The translations under genes and the position numbers were made by a program. DNA of 64,000 nucleotides. It comes from an uncultured Altererythrobacter sp. (GTDB lineage: Bacteria; Pseudomonadota; Alphaproteobacteria; Sphingomonadales; Sphingomonadaceae). Below, in pieces: positions 1 through 9,094 of the stretch (position 1 is its first letter; the number at the start of each line of letters is the position of its first letter). The notes beneath the pieces are model-generated. The model was not told where the DNA came from, did no database searches, and was given only the letters and a program-made list of their open reading frames with translations. The stretch is taken from contig CAJXNC010000004.1 of NCBI GenBank assembly GCA_913056125.1, positions 62,001-126,000 of the forward strand. Direction: 5' to 3'.

Positions 1-2
1 GG

Positions 3-1895
3 CTGACCGCGGACGAGATTCCGCAAGTGATGAAGGACGCGATGGTCTCGGTGGAAGACCGGCGCTTCTATTCGCATTTCGGCATCGACGTGCTGGGCAT
101 AGCGCGGGCGATCTTCGTATCGGTCCGAGACGATACCGGTCCGCGCGCGACATCCACCATCACCCAGCAGCTGGCGCGCAACGTATTCCTGAATTCCAAC
201 CGCACGATGGATCGCAAACTGCGCGAGGCGGTGCTGGCGATGGCGCTCGAATGGAACTTCTCCAAGGAGCAGATCCTCGAGCTATATCTCAACAAGGTCT
301 ATTTCGGGGGCGGCGCCTATGGCGTGGATTCCGCCAGTCGCAAGTTCTTCAGCCACTCCGCGCGCGAGCTCTCGCTGGAGGAAGCCGCGATCATCGCCGG
401 GCTGGTGAAGGCACCGAGCCGTTATTCCCCGACCGCCGACATCGATGCCGCGGTTGGCCGCGCCAATGTGGTGATCGGGCAGATGGTTCGCTATGGCGGG
501 CTGGACCCGGCGCGCGCCTCCACGGTCGACGTCTCCGCCGTGAACCTGCGCCAGGAACTCGGCCAAAACTCCATCCGCTATTTCACCGATTGGGTGCTGC
601 CGCAGCTCGACTTGCTCTTGCCCAACGACACGTTCGAACCGATCGAGGTGTGGACCACGATCGATGTCGGCATGCAGGCCGCGGCAACCACCGCGATCCA
701 GAGCAATGTACCTGACGGCGCACAGGGCGCTTTGGTCAGCCTCGACCGCGACGGGGCGATCCTCGCCATGGTCGGGGGCACTGATTACATTTCCAGCAAT
801 TACAACCGCGCCACCACTTCGGTGCGCCAGCCAGGATCAGCGTGGAAGCTGTTCGTCTATCTGAGCGCGCTTGAGGCCGGTTACACGCCCAGTTCGGGCG
901 TACGCGATATTCCGGTGACCATCGATGGCTGGAGTCCACGCAATTCAAATGGCAGCTTTTCGGGCGAGATAGATGTCCGCACCGCCTTCGCCTATTCGGT
1001 CAACACGGTTGCCGCGCAGCTCGGCAACGAGGTCGGCTTCTCCAATGTCGCTTCCATGGCAAGGCGTTTCGGCATCACCACGCCGATCTCTACCTATCCT
1101 GCCATGGTGCTGGGCTCCTCCGAAGTGCGCGTGATCGACATGACGCGCGCTTTCGCCGCCGTTTCCGCGCGCGGGCAGTCGGTCGAGCCCTACGGCATCC
1201 TTCGGGTGACGACACCCGATGGCGAGGAAATCTATCGTCACGAACAGTCGCGCGCCTATACGCTGGTGCCCGACTACGTCGCGGCGGGGATCACCGACCT
1301 GCTGCAGACGACGGTCAATACCGGTACGGGTCGTGCTGCGCAGATCGGCAGGCCGGTAGCCGGCAAGACCGGCACCACCAGCGACAACAAGGATGGCTGG
1401 TTCCTCGGTTTCTCCAGCGGTATCACCACCGGCGTGTGGATGGGACGAGATGACAATTCGCGTGTTCCAGGGCTCAGCGGTGGCGCTGCCCCGGCGCGCG
1501 CCTTTGCTGCCTATATGCGCTATGCCGTGCGTGACCGGCCGGTGGAGGAATTCGACACCGACCTGCAACTGCCGGACTGGCAGCTCGAACCCGATGACGA
1601 GTTCTATTACGGAGAGCCCGGCAACTACTTCTATATCGACGAGCAGGGGAATCTGATCGAACCCGGTTCGAGCCCCGGCGGCCGCGACCAGGAGTATTTC
1701 GGTATCGAAGGAGAAAGCGGGACACCCTACTACCCGCTAGAAGGTAATTCGGTCGACACGATGGGCCTGCCGCCAGACGCGCCGCAGGCTGCCAGCGACG
1801 ATTTCCTCGAACAGGCAACCGGAGGGGCGCTGCCGTCGGGAAGCCGTCGAGGCCCCAATGGCGTCACGGTGCAGCGCGGTGGCGATGCTCCGTAG
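3..1895 (+). CDS. Class A penicillin-binding protein (PBP1A type), 5'-truncated
   Basis: The gene builds and cross-links peptidoglycan at the inner membrane: a GT51 glycan polymerase followed by a DD-transpeptidase. The reading frame is open from base 3, so the N-terminus (cytoplasmic tail, membrane anchor, start of GT51) lies outside the window. Visible GT51 motifs are EDRRFYSHFGID at the very start and TITQQLARNVFL near base 160. The transpeptidase shows the SAWK nucleophile motif (serine codon at 837), SVN near base 995, and KTGT at about 1365. The C-terminal tail is Gly/Pro/Asp-rich and looks disordered. It ends 30 bases before a bidirectional terminator. Class and activity are clear; the exact PBP name is not. 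Confidence 0.93.
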   Translation: MTADEIPQVMKDAMVSVEDRRFYSHFGIDVLGIARAIFVSVRDDTGPRATSTITQQLARNVFLNSNRTMDRKLREAVLAMALEWNFSKEQILELYLNKVYFGGGAYGVDSASRKFFSHSARELSLEEAAIIAGLVKAPSRYSPTADIDAAVGRANVVIGQMVRYGGLDPARASTVDVSAVNLRQELGQNSIRYFTDWVLPQLDLLLPNDTFEPIEVWTTIDVGMQAAATTAIQSNVPDGAQGALVSLDRDGAILAMVGGTDYISSNYNRATTSVRQPGSAWKLFVYLSALEAGYTPSSGVRDIPVTIDGWSPRNSNGSFSGEIDVRTAFAYSVNTVAAQLGNEVGFSNVASMARRFGITTPISTYPAMVLGSSEVRVIDMTRAFAAVSARGQSVEPYGILRVTTPDGEEIYRHEQSRAYTLVPDYVAAGITDLLQTTVNTGTGRAAQIGRPVAGKTGTTSDNKDGWFLGFSSGITTGVWMGRDDNSRVPGLSGGAAPARAFAAYMRYAVRDRPVEEFDTDLQLPDWQLEPDDEFYYGEPGNYFYIDEQGNLIEPGSSPGGRDQEYFGIEGESGTPYYPLEGNSVDTMGLPPDAPQAASDDFLEQATGGALPSGSRRGPNGVTVQRGGDAP

Positions 1896-1924
1896 GCAGG
1901 GCTGGTATCAATTGCGGAAATAGA

Positions 1925-1961
1925 AAAGGCCGCTTCCCGGGCAGGGGAGGCGGCCTTTCTT
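1925..1961. terminator. Bidirectional rho-independent terminator
   Basis: A 14-pair stem (1925-1938 with 1945-1958, one G-T pair) with a six-base loop. It has A residues on the left side and T residues on the right, so it can terminate transcription in both directions. It lies between the convergent penicillin-binding protein gene and the degP-like gene. Confidence 0.85.
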
Positions 1962-1990
1962 CTTGGCGATCGCCCGGATGGGCGTCCGCA

Positions 1991-3553
1991 TCAGTTGCTG
2001 CGCAAGCGGACCGGGATGGAACGTTCTGGTCCGCCACGTGCGGCAACGCGCAACAAGATGGCTTCGCGGCCTTCCGCCTGCACTTCGCTCAGCTGCGCTT
2101 CAAGGTCGGATGCCTTGGCGACGTCGGCATAATTGGCCGTGAAGATCATCGTCCCGCGACCCAAGCCCTTGCGAGCAGCATCCGAGTTGGGATCGACCGC
2201 TGTAATCACGAGGCCGGTAGTATCGCTGTCCACGCCGAGCTGGCGAGCGATCTGCGGTGTGATCGGGATCACCTGCAGTCCGAGGACTTCCTCGATCATG
2301 CCATTACCCGTTTCTGGGTCGAGCGTGCTGGAGGATTCATCGTCCGGATCGAATTGCTGTGCCTGCAGCTCTTCTTCGCTCGGACGGCGGCCGACGGTCA
2401 CGTTGACGGTACGGCGATCGCCATCGCGGATGAATTCGATCGGCACGACCGTACCCGGCTGGATATTGGCGACCAGATAGGAAAGCGACTGGTCGCGGCT
2501 CACATCGTCGCCGCCGACCTTGATCACGACGTCGCCAGCCTGGAGGCCGGCTTCTGCGGCAGGTTCGCCCGGCTGCACGGCCTGAATGAATTCGCCGCTA
2601 TTGACCGGGATGCCCAGTGCATCGGCAAAGTCTTCGGAGACGGGGACGATCTGCACGCCAAGATAGCCGCGCAGGATTTCCTGGCCATTCATCAGCGCTT
2701 CGACCACGGGGGCCGCGCTTTCGGCGGGGATGGCGAGGCCGATGCCTACACTGCCGCCTGAGGGCGAAAGGATGGCGTTGTTGATGCCGATCACGTTGCC
2801 GCGCATGTCGAACAGCGGGCCGCCCGAATTGCCGCGATTGATGCTGGCATCGGTCTGGATGTAGCGGTCGAAGGCGCCGCGGCTGCCGGTCGAACGCTGC
2901 ACGGCCGAAACGATGCCGCTGGTCACCGTACCGTCGAGGCCAAAGGGATTGCCGATGGCGATGACCCATTCACCCACGCGGGTATTGGCGGAATCACCGA
3001 AACGAACGAAGGGGAATGGCTGCGCCCGCGAGACCTTGAGCACGGCAAGATCGCTCTGCACATCGGTGCCGACAACCTCCGCTTCGTATTCGGTGCCGTC
3101 GGGCAGGGTCACCGTCACTTCTTCCAGCTGGGCATTGGCGCCTGGCGGGCTAATGACGTGGTTGTTGGTGACGACATAGCCGTCCGCGCTGACGATGAAG
3201 CCCGAACCGAGCGACTGTGCCTCCCGCGTGGTCGGCGCACCGTTCCCATTGGGATTGCCGAACAGGTCACTGAAAGGCGTGCCCTGGAAGGGGTTGTTCT
3301 GCTCGACGGTGACTCGCTGGCGCGTCGAGATGTTGACCACCGCTGGCATCAGCGCCTCGGTCAGGTCGGCAAAACTCGCCGGAGCACCCGGCACCGGAAC
3401 GGCGTCGGATATCTGCAGGCGCTCATTCTGCGCTACCTGGGCCCCGGCCGGGTAACCGGTCATGAGGGAAACGGCTGCCCCGCCGGCAAGCAGGGCTGCG
3501 GTGATGCCGTATGAATATCGCACTGGCTTCACGTCCTTTTGATCCTCTTTCAT
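1991..3553 (-). CDS. degP: Periplasmic serine endoprotease, DegP/HtrA (Do) family
   Basis: Quality-control protease and chaperone of the periplasm. The predicted 520 residues begin with a signal-like hydrophobic stretch (about 16-38). The trypsin-like domain carries the triad His132 (TNNHVI), Asp168 (SDLAVLK) and Ser243 (GNSGGPLF). Two PDZ domains follow (about 285-380 and 415-515). It lies 108 bases downstream of hflC on the same strand, so hflK-hflC-degP probably form one unit. The ATG at 3553 has no good ribosome-binding site. A GTG at 3532, with GAGGA about ten bases upstream, is a credible alternative start and would give a shorter signal peptide. A perfect hairpin sits just upstream. 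Confidence 0.95.
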   Translation of the reverse strand: MKEDQKDVKPVRYSYGITAALLAGGAAVSLMTGYPAGAQVAQNERLQISDAVPVPGAPASFADLTEALMPAVVNISTRQRVTVEQNNPFQGTPFSDLFGNPNGNGAPTTREAQSLGSGFIVSADGYVVTNNHVISPPGANAQLEEVTVTLPDGTEYEAEVVGTDVQSDLAVLKVSRAQPFPFVRFGDSANTRVGEWVIAIGNPFGLDGTVTSGIVSAVQRSTGSRGAFDRYIQTDASINRGNSGGPLFDMRGNVIGINNAILSPSGGSVGIGLAIPAESAAPVVEALMNGQEILRGYLGVQIVPVSEDFADALGIPVNSGEFIQAVQPGEPAAEAGLQAGDVVIKVGGDDVSRDQSLSYLVANIQPGTVVPIEFIRDGDRRTVNVTVGRRPSEEELQAQQFDPDDESSSTLDPETGNGMIEEVLGLQVIPITPQIARQLGVDSDTTGLVITAVDPNSDAARKGLGRGTMIFTANYADVAKASDLEAQLSEVQAEGREAILLRVAARGGPERSIPVRLRSN

Positions 3554-3560
3554 CTCTGGG

Positions 3561-3582
3561 CCGGGACTTGTCTGAGTCCCGG
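3561..3582 (-). promoter_or_regulatory. Perfect hairpin in the hflC-degP gap
   Basis: An eight-base inverted repeat, CCGGGACT / AGTCCCGG with a six-base loop, ends seven bases before the degP ATG. It has no T-tract, so it is not an ordinary terminator. It could act as an mRNA-processing or translation-control structure between hflC and degP. That role is an inference from position only. Confidence 0.45.
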
Positions 3583-3661
3583 TCGTTGATTCTGTCCTAC
3601 CGAATCATTCCAGCCAAATCCGGCCTTAACGCTCATTGAACGACAGCTGTAATCGTTTGTA

Positions 3662-4507
3662 TCAGCGGCCTCCGCGGAACTGGCGCAGGTACTCATTGCT
3701 GTCATCCATGATGATCGAGCTCTGCCCATTCCCGGTCTCGAACGTCCGGCGATAGGACTGCATGGCCCGGTAGAAATCGTAGAAGTTCGGGTCCTTGTTG
3801 AAGGCATCGGCATAGATACGGGCGGCTTCGGCCTCCGCTTCGGCACGGATGATCTGTGCATCGCGACGGCCGCCGGCGCGGATCGTTTCGGCCTCTTCGA
3901 CCCTGTCGGAGCGCATACGGTTGAAGGCTGCATCGAGCGGAGTGCCCTGTGGCAGGTCGGCGCGCTTGATCCGAACGTCGATGACCTGCGCACCATATTG
4001 GCGTGCCTGCCGGTCGAGTGCCTCGCGAATATTGCTCATCGCATCGCCGCGCTCGGGCGTCAGCAAGCTGGCGAATGTCCTCCGGCCCAATTCCTGACGC
4101 AGCACCGAGGTGAGGATCGGTTCCAGCTGGTTACGCAGCAGGTCCTCCGACCCGGCACGTTCCACGAACAGCACGGGATCGAAAATCCGGAAGCGCGCAT
4201 AGGCGTTGACCTCAAGGCGCTGCTGGTCGTTGGAAAGGACGGTTTCGCCTTCCATGTCGAGATCGAGGATACGCCGATCCACATATTGAATGCGTTCCAG
4301 CAACGGAATTCGGTACCATAGGCCCGCGCCGGTCTCACCATAGGGTTGGTCGGGATTGAACTGGTTGATCACGCTCACCGGTTCACCGGTGCGGATCTTC
4401 ACCGCCTGGTGCGTCTCGGGAACGATCACGATCGAACTGGTCGCCGCAACAATCAGCAGGATCAGCGCAATCAGCGGGAGCTTGTAGGTCTGCCAGATGT
4501 TTTCCAT
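3662..4507 (-). CDS. hflC: HflC, SPFH-domain modulator of FtsH protease
   Basis: Partner of HflK in the periplasm-facing ring that surrounds and modulates the FtsH membrane protease. I chose the ATG at 4507 (protein begins MENIWQTYKLPLIAL); the open frame extends 36 bases further but into hflK. It is 281 residues with one N-terminal membrane segment (about 7-25), then the SPFH/band-7 domain starting near VPETHQAVKIRTGEP, then a charged helical region (EAEAEAARIYADAFN) typical of HflC. The hflK stop lies one base upstream of this start, so translation is probably coupled. Confidence 0.95.
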   Translation of the reverse strand: MENIWQTYKLPLIALILLIVAATSSIVIVPETHQAVKIRTGEPVSVINQFNPDQPYGETGAGLWYRIPLLERIQYVDRRILDLDMEGETVLSNDQQRLEVNAYARFRIFDPVLFVERAGSEDLLRNQLEPILTSVLRQELGRRTFASLLTPERGDAMSNIREALDRQARQYGAQVIDVRIKRADLPQGTPLDAAFNRMRSDRVEEAETIRAGGRRDAQIIRAEAEAEAARIYADAFNKDPNFYDFYRAMQSYRRTFETGNGQSSIIMDDSNEYLRQFRGGR

Positions 4508-4508
4508 C

Positions 4509-5684
4509 TCACTCACCTCCCGCCGCAGCGCTCTGCTCTGCACGGCGACGCAATTCGGGCAAAGGCAGGTACGGCGTCACGCCGTCCGCTTCGACGATGG
4601 TCTTGTCGGTATTGGCCAGCACGCTTTCCATTGTCTCGTAATAGAGCCTGCGCCGGGTCACTTCGGGCGCGAGGCGATATTGCTCGTAAATCTCGTTGAA
4701 CTCGGCCGCGCCGCCCTGTGCCTGGGCCAGCATCTGCTGCTCGTAGCGGCGGGCGTCGTTGAGGTTGCGCTCGGCGTCCTGGCGCGCAGCCAGCACGTCG
4801 TTGAAGGCCTCGATCACCTGCTGCGGGGCTTCCGTCCTCGCAATTTCGACACCCTGCACATTGATGCCGGCGCCATAGGCATCGAGCACGGCCTGCATGC
4901 GGGTGCGGACGCGCGTCTCCACCTGCTCGCGGCCGGCGCCCGAGAGCACCGTATCGAGATCGGTTTCGGCCACCGCCGCGCGCATGGCGGCCTCGGCTAC
5001 TTCGCGCAGCGTCTCCTGCGGTTCGGCCAGTTCGAACCGGAACTGCACCAGATCCTTGATGTTCCAGCGGATGAGATAGGACAGGTCGACCAGGTTCTGG
5101 TCGCCGGTCAGGATCAGGTTTTCGTTTCCGTCACCGATCGTTTCGCGGCGGATTTCGCTGACATTCTCCACTTCGACCGACTGGATCGGCCATGGCAGGG
5201 TGAAGCCGGTGCCGGGCGGCAGCGTCGTTTCGAACTTGCTACCGAACCAGGTCACGAGGCCCTGCTCGCGCGGCTGGATGAAATGCACGCTGGTTACGGC
5301 AAGCCAGAGAATGACGATCACTGCCATGGCGAGTGGGAACCAGCTCTTGCCGCCGGGACGCTGCGGGATGCGGAAATTCGAACCGCCTCCACCGCCGCCG
5401 GAACGGCGCGGTCCTTCGGGGCCGCGGTTCTTGAAGATATCTTCTATCGAGGCGGAACGTCTCGGGCGATCAGGGGAATCTCCTCCGCCGCCCGGCAGCC
5501 AGGGATTGCGTGGTCCGCGCGGATTGTCGTCGGAACCGGTCGGCCCATTGCCGTCCCCGTTTCCGCCATTGTCTCCGCCGTCACCTCCGTCGCTGCCGCC
5601 ATTGCCAGATGGCTTGCCCCAGGGGTTGCGCTTTCCGGCCATAGCCAGTGCGATCCTTTCGATTATCCCGCCCGATTTTTCCAT
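4509..5684 (-). CDS. hflK: HflK, SPFH-domain modulator of FtsH protease
   Basis: Forms the membrane HflK-HflC complex that regulates FtsH. The first 110 residues are Gly/Asp/Pro-rich and disordered (GGDGGDNGGNGDGNG), as in other HflK proteins. A single membrane segment lies at about 115-136, followed by the SPFH domain (IQPREQGLVTWFGSKFE onward) and a long helical region rich in Glu/Gln/Ala. Residue 15 (MAGKRNPWGK, start at 5642) is an alternative start with a purine-rich stretch upstream. It is first gene of the hflK-hflC-degP unit and is divergent from apbC; the 94-base gap must hold both promoters, but no clear boxes were seen. Confidence 0.95.
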   Translation of the reverse strand: MEKSGGIIERIALAMAGKRNPWGKPSGNGGSDGGDGGDNGGNGDGNGPTGSDDNPRGPRNPWLPGGGGDSPDRPRRSASIEDIFKNRGPEGPRRSGGGGGGSNFRIPQRPGGKSWFPLAMAVIVILWLAVTSVHFIQPREQGLVTWFGSKFETTLPPGTGFTLPWPIQSVEVENVSEIRRETIGDGNENLILTGDQNLVDLSYLIRWNIKDLVQFRFELAEPQETLREVAEAAMRAAVAETDLDTVLSGAGREQVETRVRTRMQAVLDAYGAGINVQGVEIARTEAPQQVIEAFNDVLAARQDAERNLNDARRYEQQMLAQAQGGAAEFNEIYEQYRLAPEVTRRRLYYETMESVLANTDKTIVEADGVTPYLPLPELRRRAEQSAAAGGE

Positions 5685-5778
5685 TGCTCACCTGTATAGG
5701 TAGCAAATCTGCAAAAAACAGGGGAAGAAACCGCGATTTTTCGCTGCACGACCTGCTGCAAGCCGCTAGCAGGGCGCC

Positions 5779-6747
5779 ATGAGCGATAGCGAAACAATCA
5801 AACAGCACATCCCCGCAGAAATCTCTGGCATGGTCCGTTCGGTGAAATTCGCCGATGGCGTGGCGACGATCATAGCCGATGCCAGCGGCCTTGGCCGGTC
5901 CGCCGCGGCACAATTACAGCGCGAGCTGGAGCAGGCAGTCGGCGCGGCCGAAGGCGTGAACGAGGTTCGCGTGGCGCTGATGGCGGACAAGGTAAAGCGC
6001 CGCATCATCGCCGTGGGTTCGGGCAAGGGCGGCGTCGGCAAATCCACGCTCGCCGCCAACCTCGCTGTGGCGCTTGCGCGCGCGGGCAAGAAGGTCGGCG
6101 TGGTCGATGCCGATATTTACGGCCCCAGCCAGATGATGCTGCTCGATCCGACGAGCCAGCGATTGAAGGCCGAGGGCAACACGCTGATCCCGGCGGAAAG
6201 CGAATTCGGCGTCAGGCTTGTCTCCATGGCGCAGCTGGTCGAAGGCGGGAAGGCGATTGCCTGGCGCGGGCCGATGGTCGGCCAGGCGCTCACGCAGATG
6301 ATGGAAGCCGATTGGGGCGATGCCGAATTGCTGCTGGTCGATTTGCCGCCGGGCACGGGCGATGTGCAGCTGACCATGCTGCAGAAGTTCAAGCCTGCCG
6401 GCGCGATCGTGGTTTCGACGCCGCAGGACCTTGCGCTGATCGATGCCACGCGCGCGATCGATCTGTTCCGCCAGGCGGAGATCCCGATCGTGGGGATGGT
6501 CGAGAACATGGCCGGCTATATCTGCCCGCATTGCGGCGAACTGTCCGATCCCTTCGGTGCAGGCGGGATGGAAGTCGCCGCGCAATCGCTGGGGCTGGAT
6601 TTCCTCGGCCGTATCCCGCTGCACATGGCCATCCGTGTGGCCAGCGATACCGGCCAGCCGCCTGCGGCCAATGATACGGAGCAGGGCAAGCCATTTGCCG
6701 AAATCGCGGACCGGCTCGTGGCATGGCTGGACGCGCAGCCCGCTTAA
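5779..6747 (+). CDS. apbC: Mrp/ApbC/NBP35-type iron-sulfur carrier ATPase
   Basis: Cytosolic P-loop ATPase that carries and transfers Fe-S clusters. The first 75 or so residues form a MIP18/DUF59-like domain. The deviant Walker A GSGKGGVGKST follows at about 81-91, then the switch region around VVDADIYGPSQ, and the cluster-binding Cys pair CPHC at about 248-251. The 322-residue length is normal for bacterial ApbC. It is followed 33 bases later by a molybdenum hydroxylase gene, which may be co-transcribed. Confidence 0.95.
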   Translation: MSDSETIKQHIPAEISGMVRSVKFADGVATIIADASGLGRSAAAQLQRELEQAVGAAEGVNEVRVALMADKVKRRIIAVGSGKGGVGKSTLAANLAVALARAGKKVGVVDADIYGPSQMMLLDPTSQRLKAEGNTLIPAESEFGVRLVSMAQLVEGGKAIAWRGPMVGQALTQMMEADWGDAELLLVDLPPGTGDVQLTMLQKFKPAGAIVVSTPQDLALIDATRAIDLFRQAEIPIVGMVENMAGYICPHCGELSDPFGAGGMEVAAQSLGLDFLGRIPLHMAIRVASDTGQPPAANDTEQGKPFAEIADRLVAWLDAQPA

Positions 6748-6780
6748 CGGCAAGACTGCGCGCGTGGAGAGCGACCTGAA

Positions 6781-9054
6781 GTGAAGCTGACGCGGCGCAC
6801 CGTCCTTGCCGGAACGGCAATCGGCGGCGGCCTGATCGTCGCCTGGTCGCTAATGCCGCGCGATTATTCCAGCCCACTCGAACCCGGGCCGGGTGAGGCG
6901 GCGTTCGATGCCTGGCTCAAGATCGGCAGTGACGGCGTCGTGGTAGTGGCGGTGCCGCAGCTCGAAATGGGACAAGGCATCACCACGCTGCTGCCGCAAA
7001 TCGTGGCGATGGAATTGGGGGCCGACTGGCGGCAAATTGCGGTCGAGCCTGCACCGATCAGCGGAGCCTATGCGAACTATGCGCTTGCCTCCCGCTGGAG
7101 GGAGTTGTGGCGCCCCTCGGTTCCCTTGTTGTCGACAGAGCCGGACGACTATTTCCTGCGCCGCTGGGCCGAGCGAGAACGCTTCACCGCTACGGCAGAG
7201 GGCCTCTCGCTCGATGCCTATGAGATACCTTGCCGTGAGGCTGCAGCTTCTGCGCGGGCCATGCTGGTTGCCGCCGCAGCGGCGCGCTGGGACGTCGCGC
7301 CCGAGGAGTGCGAGACTGCCAATGGTTTCGTAATCCACGGCGAGAACAGGCTATCCTTCGGCGAACTTGCTCAGGAAGCGGCGGAACTGGACCCACCCGA
7401 TCCGCCACCTTTGCGGATCCAGAAACCGCGCGATCCTGGCATGTCCAGCAGTATCGGCGAGGACGGCGGCGAGATCGCCTACCCCCGCCTCGACCTGCCG
7501 AGCAAGGTGGACGGGACATTCCTGTTCGCCGGCGATGTCCGCCTGCCCGACATGGTCTATGCCGCGATCCGCCACGGCCCGCGCGACCGTGCCGAGTTGG
7601 TCGGCTACGACCTCGAGAATGCCTCGGGTATTCGCGGTCTGGTGGGTGTGGTGCGCGGAAAGCGCTGGCTTGCTGCCGCGGCGGAGAACTGGTGGGCCGC
7701 CGAGCAGGCGCTTACTGCCATGAACCCACGCTTTGCCGCAGAGAACATTGTACGTAGCGAACGGATCGAAACCGCACTCGATACCGGCGTGCGGCGCGGT
7801 GCGGCGCATCTGGTGGCATCGCGCGGCGCGGGCGACGAGGGCTACGAACCCACCTTCGCCCTGCGCTATGACGTTGCACCTGCGGTTCATGCGACGCTTG
7901 AGACTGCTACCGTCACCGCGCGGATTTCCGGCGGCAAGCTCGAATTGTGGATGGCGAGCCAGGCACCCGAGGCAGCACGCGCTGCGGCGGCCAAGGCCAT
8001 TGGCATCTCGCAGGGCGACGTGGTGCTCTACCCCATGCCCGCGGGTGGCAGTTTCGACCGGCGGTTGGAACACGACCAGGCGATCGAGGCGGCGCTCATC
8101 GCGCGCGAGATCGAGCGCCCGGTGCAGCTCATCTGGTCACGTTACGAGGAACAGCTGGCCCTCCAGCCGCGCACGCCGGTCGCCGCTTTGCTGGGCGCCG
8201 AAGTGACGCCGGATGGCCGCATAACCGCCATGCGCGCGCGCATAGCCGCGCCGCCTTCGACGCTCGAATTCGGCCGACGCCTGTTCGACAATCGTACGAG
8301 CTGGTCGGCCATTGAGGAGACGGCTGGCGAGATGGACACCATGGCGGTGGAAGGCGCTTTGCCGCCCTATGCCATTCCCGATTTCTCGCTTTACCACGTG
8401 CCCGTCGAATTGCCGCTGCCGACCGGGCGCATGCGCGCCAATGCCCATGGCTATACCTGCTTCATGATGGAAAGCTTCGTGGACGAGGTGGCGCAGCGCC
8501 ATGGGCTGGAACCCATGTCCTACCGCATCTCCATGCTCGGCGGCGATCCCGGTCTGGCCGATTGCCTGCAACGCGCCGCGCGGCTCGGAGACTGGGACGG
8601 CGGCGCACCGGGCACGGGACAGGGCATTGCCTGCCACCGGATCGATCGGATGGGCCGCACGGGCCGCATCGCGCTGGTTGCTACTGCTACGGCAGGCGAG
8701 GGCGGTGTACGCGTGACGCGTCTTTCCGCCGCGGTCGATATCGGACGCATCGTCAACCGCGACATTGCCTTGCAGCAGATTGAAGGCGGGTTGCTCTTCG
8801 GTCTTGGCCTCGCCCTGGGGTGCGCCAGCGATTACGACGAAGGCCGTCCGGTGGAGAGCAGGCTCTCCGGCCTGCAAGTGCCGGGTTTGGCCGACTCACC
8901 GCGCATCTCCGTTGAATTTGTCGAGAGCGATGAGGAGCCCTTCGATCCGGGCGAGATTGGCGTTCCGCCCGTCGCGCCCGCTATCGCCAATGCCCTTTAT
9001 TCGGCGACCGGGCTGCGCTTGCGGCGCCTGCCGCTGCTATCGGGCGGGCTTTGA
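6781..9054 (+). CDS. Molybdopterin-binding subunit of a xanthine dehydrogenase-family hydroxylase (IorB-like)
   Basis: Large catalytic subunit of a molybdenum hydroxylase of the isoquinoline 1-oxidoreductase beta type. The start is GTG, with GGAGAG eight bases upstream. The N-terminus MKLTRRTVLAGTAIGGG looks like a twin-arginine export signal. Family landmarks are LEMGQGITTLLPQIVA, SKVDGTFLFAGDVRLPDM, and near the C-terminus GEIGVPPVAPAIANA, which holds the presumed catalytic Glu. At 757 residues it is full length. No small 2Fe-2S subunit or FAD subunit gene is adjacent, so partner and substrate are unknown. Confidence 0.85.
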   Translation: MKLTRRTVLAGTAIGGGLIVAWSLMPRDYSSPLEPGPGEAAFDAWLKIGSDGVVVVAVPQLEMGQGITTLLPQIVAMELGADWRQIAVEPAPISGAYANYALASRWRELWRPSVPLLSTEPDDYFLRRWAERERFTATAEGLSLDAYEIPCREAAASARAMLVAAAAARWDVAPEECETANGFVIHGENRLSFGELAQEAAELDPPDPPPLRIQKPRDPGMSSSIGEDGGEIAYPRLDLPSKVDGTFLFAGDVRLPDMVYAAIRHGPRDRAELVGYDLENASGIRGLVGVVRGKRWLAAAAENWWAAEQALTAMNPRFAAENIVRSERIETALDTGVRRGAAHLVASRGAGDEGYEPTFALRYDVAPAVHATLETATVTARISGGKLELWMASQAPEAARAAAAKAIGISQGDVVLYPMPAGGSFDRRLEHDQAIEAALIAREIERPVQLIWSRYEEQLALQPRTPVAALLGAEVTPDGRITAMRARIAAPPSTLEFGRRLFDNRTSWSAIEETAGEMDTMAVEGALPPYAIPDFSLYHVPVELPLPTGRMRANAHGYTCFMMESFVDEVAQRHGLEPMSYRISMLGGDPGLADCLQRAARLGDWDGGAPGTGQGIACHRIDRMGRTGRIALVATATAGEGGVRVTRLSAAVDIGRIVNRDIALQQIEGGLLFGLGLALGCASDYDEGRPVESRLSGLQVPGLADSPRISVEFVESDEEPFDPGEIGVPPVAPAIANALYSATGLRLRRLPLLSGGL

Positions 9055-9094
9055 GACGTAGTGCAAAGGGGCGCAATCGCGCTAAGGGCATTGC

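Noticed and set aside
4497-5699. A 400-codon plus-strand open frame opposite hflK
   Set aside because: HflK on the minus strand is certain by its SPFH domain; the other frame is a shadow.
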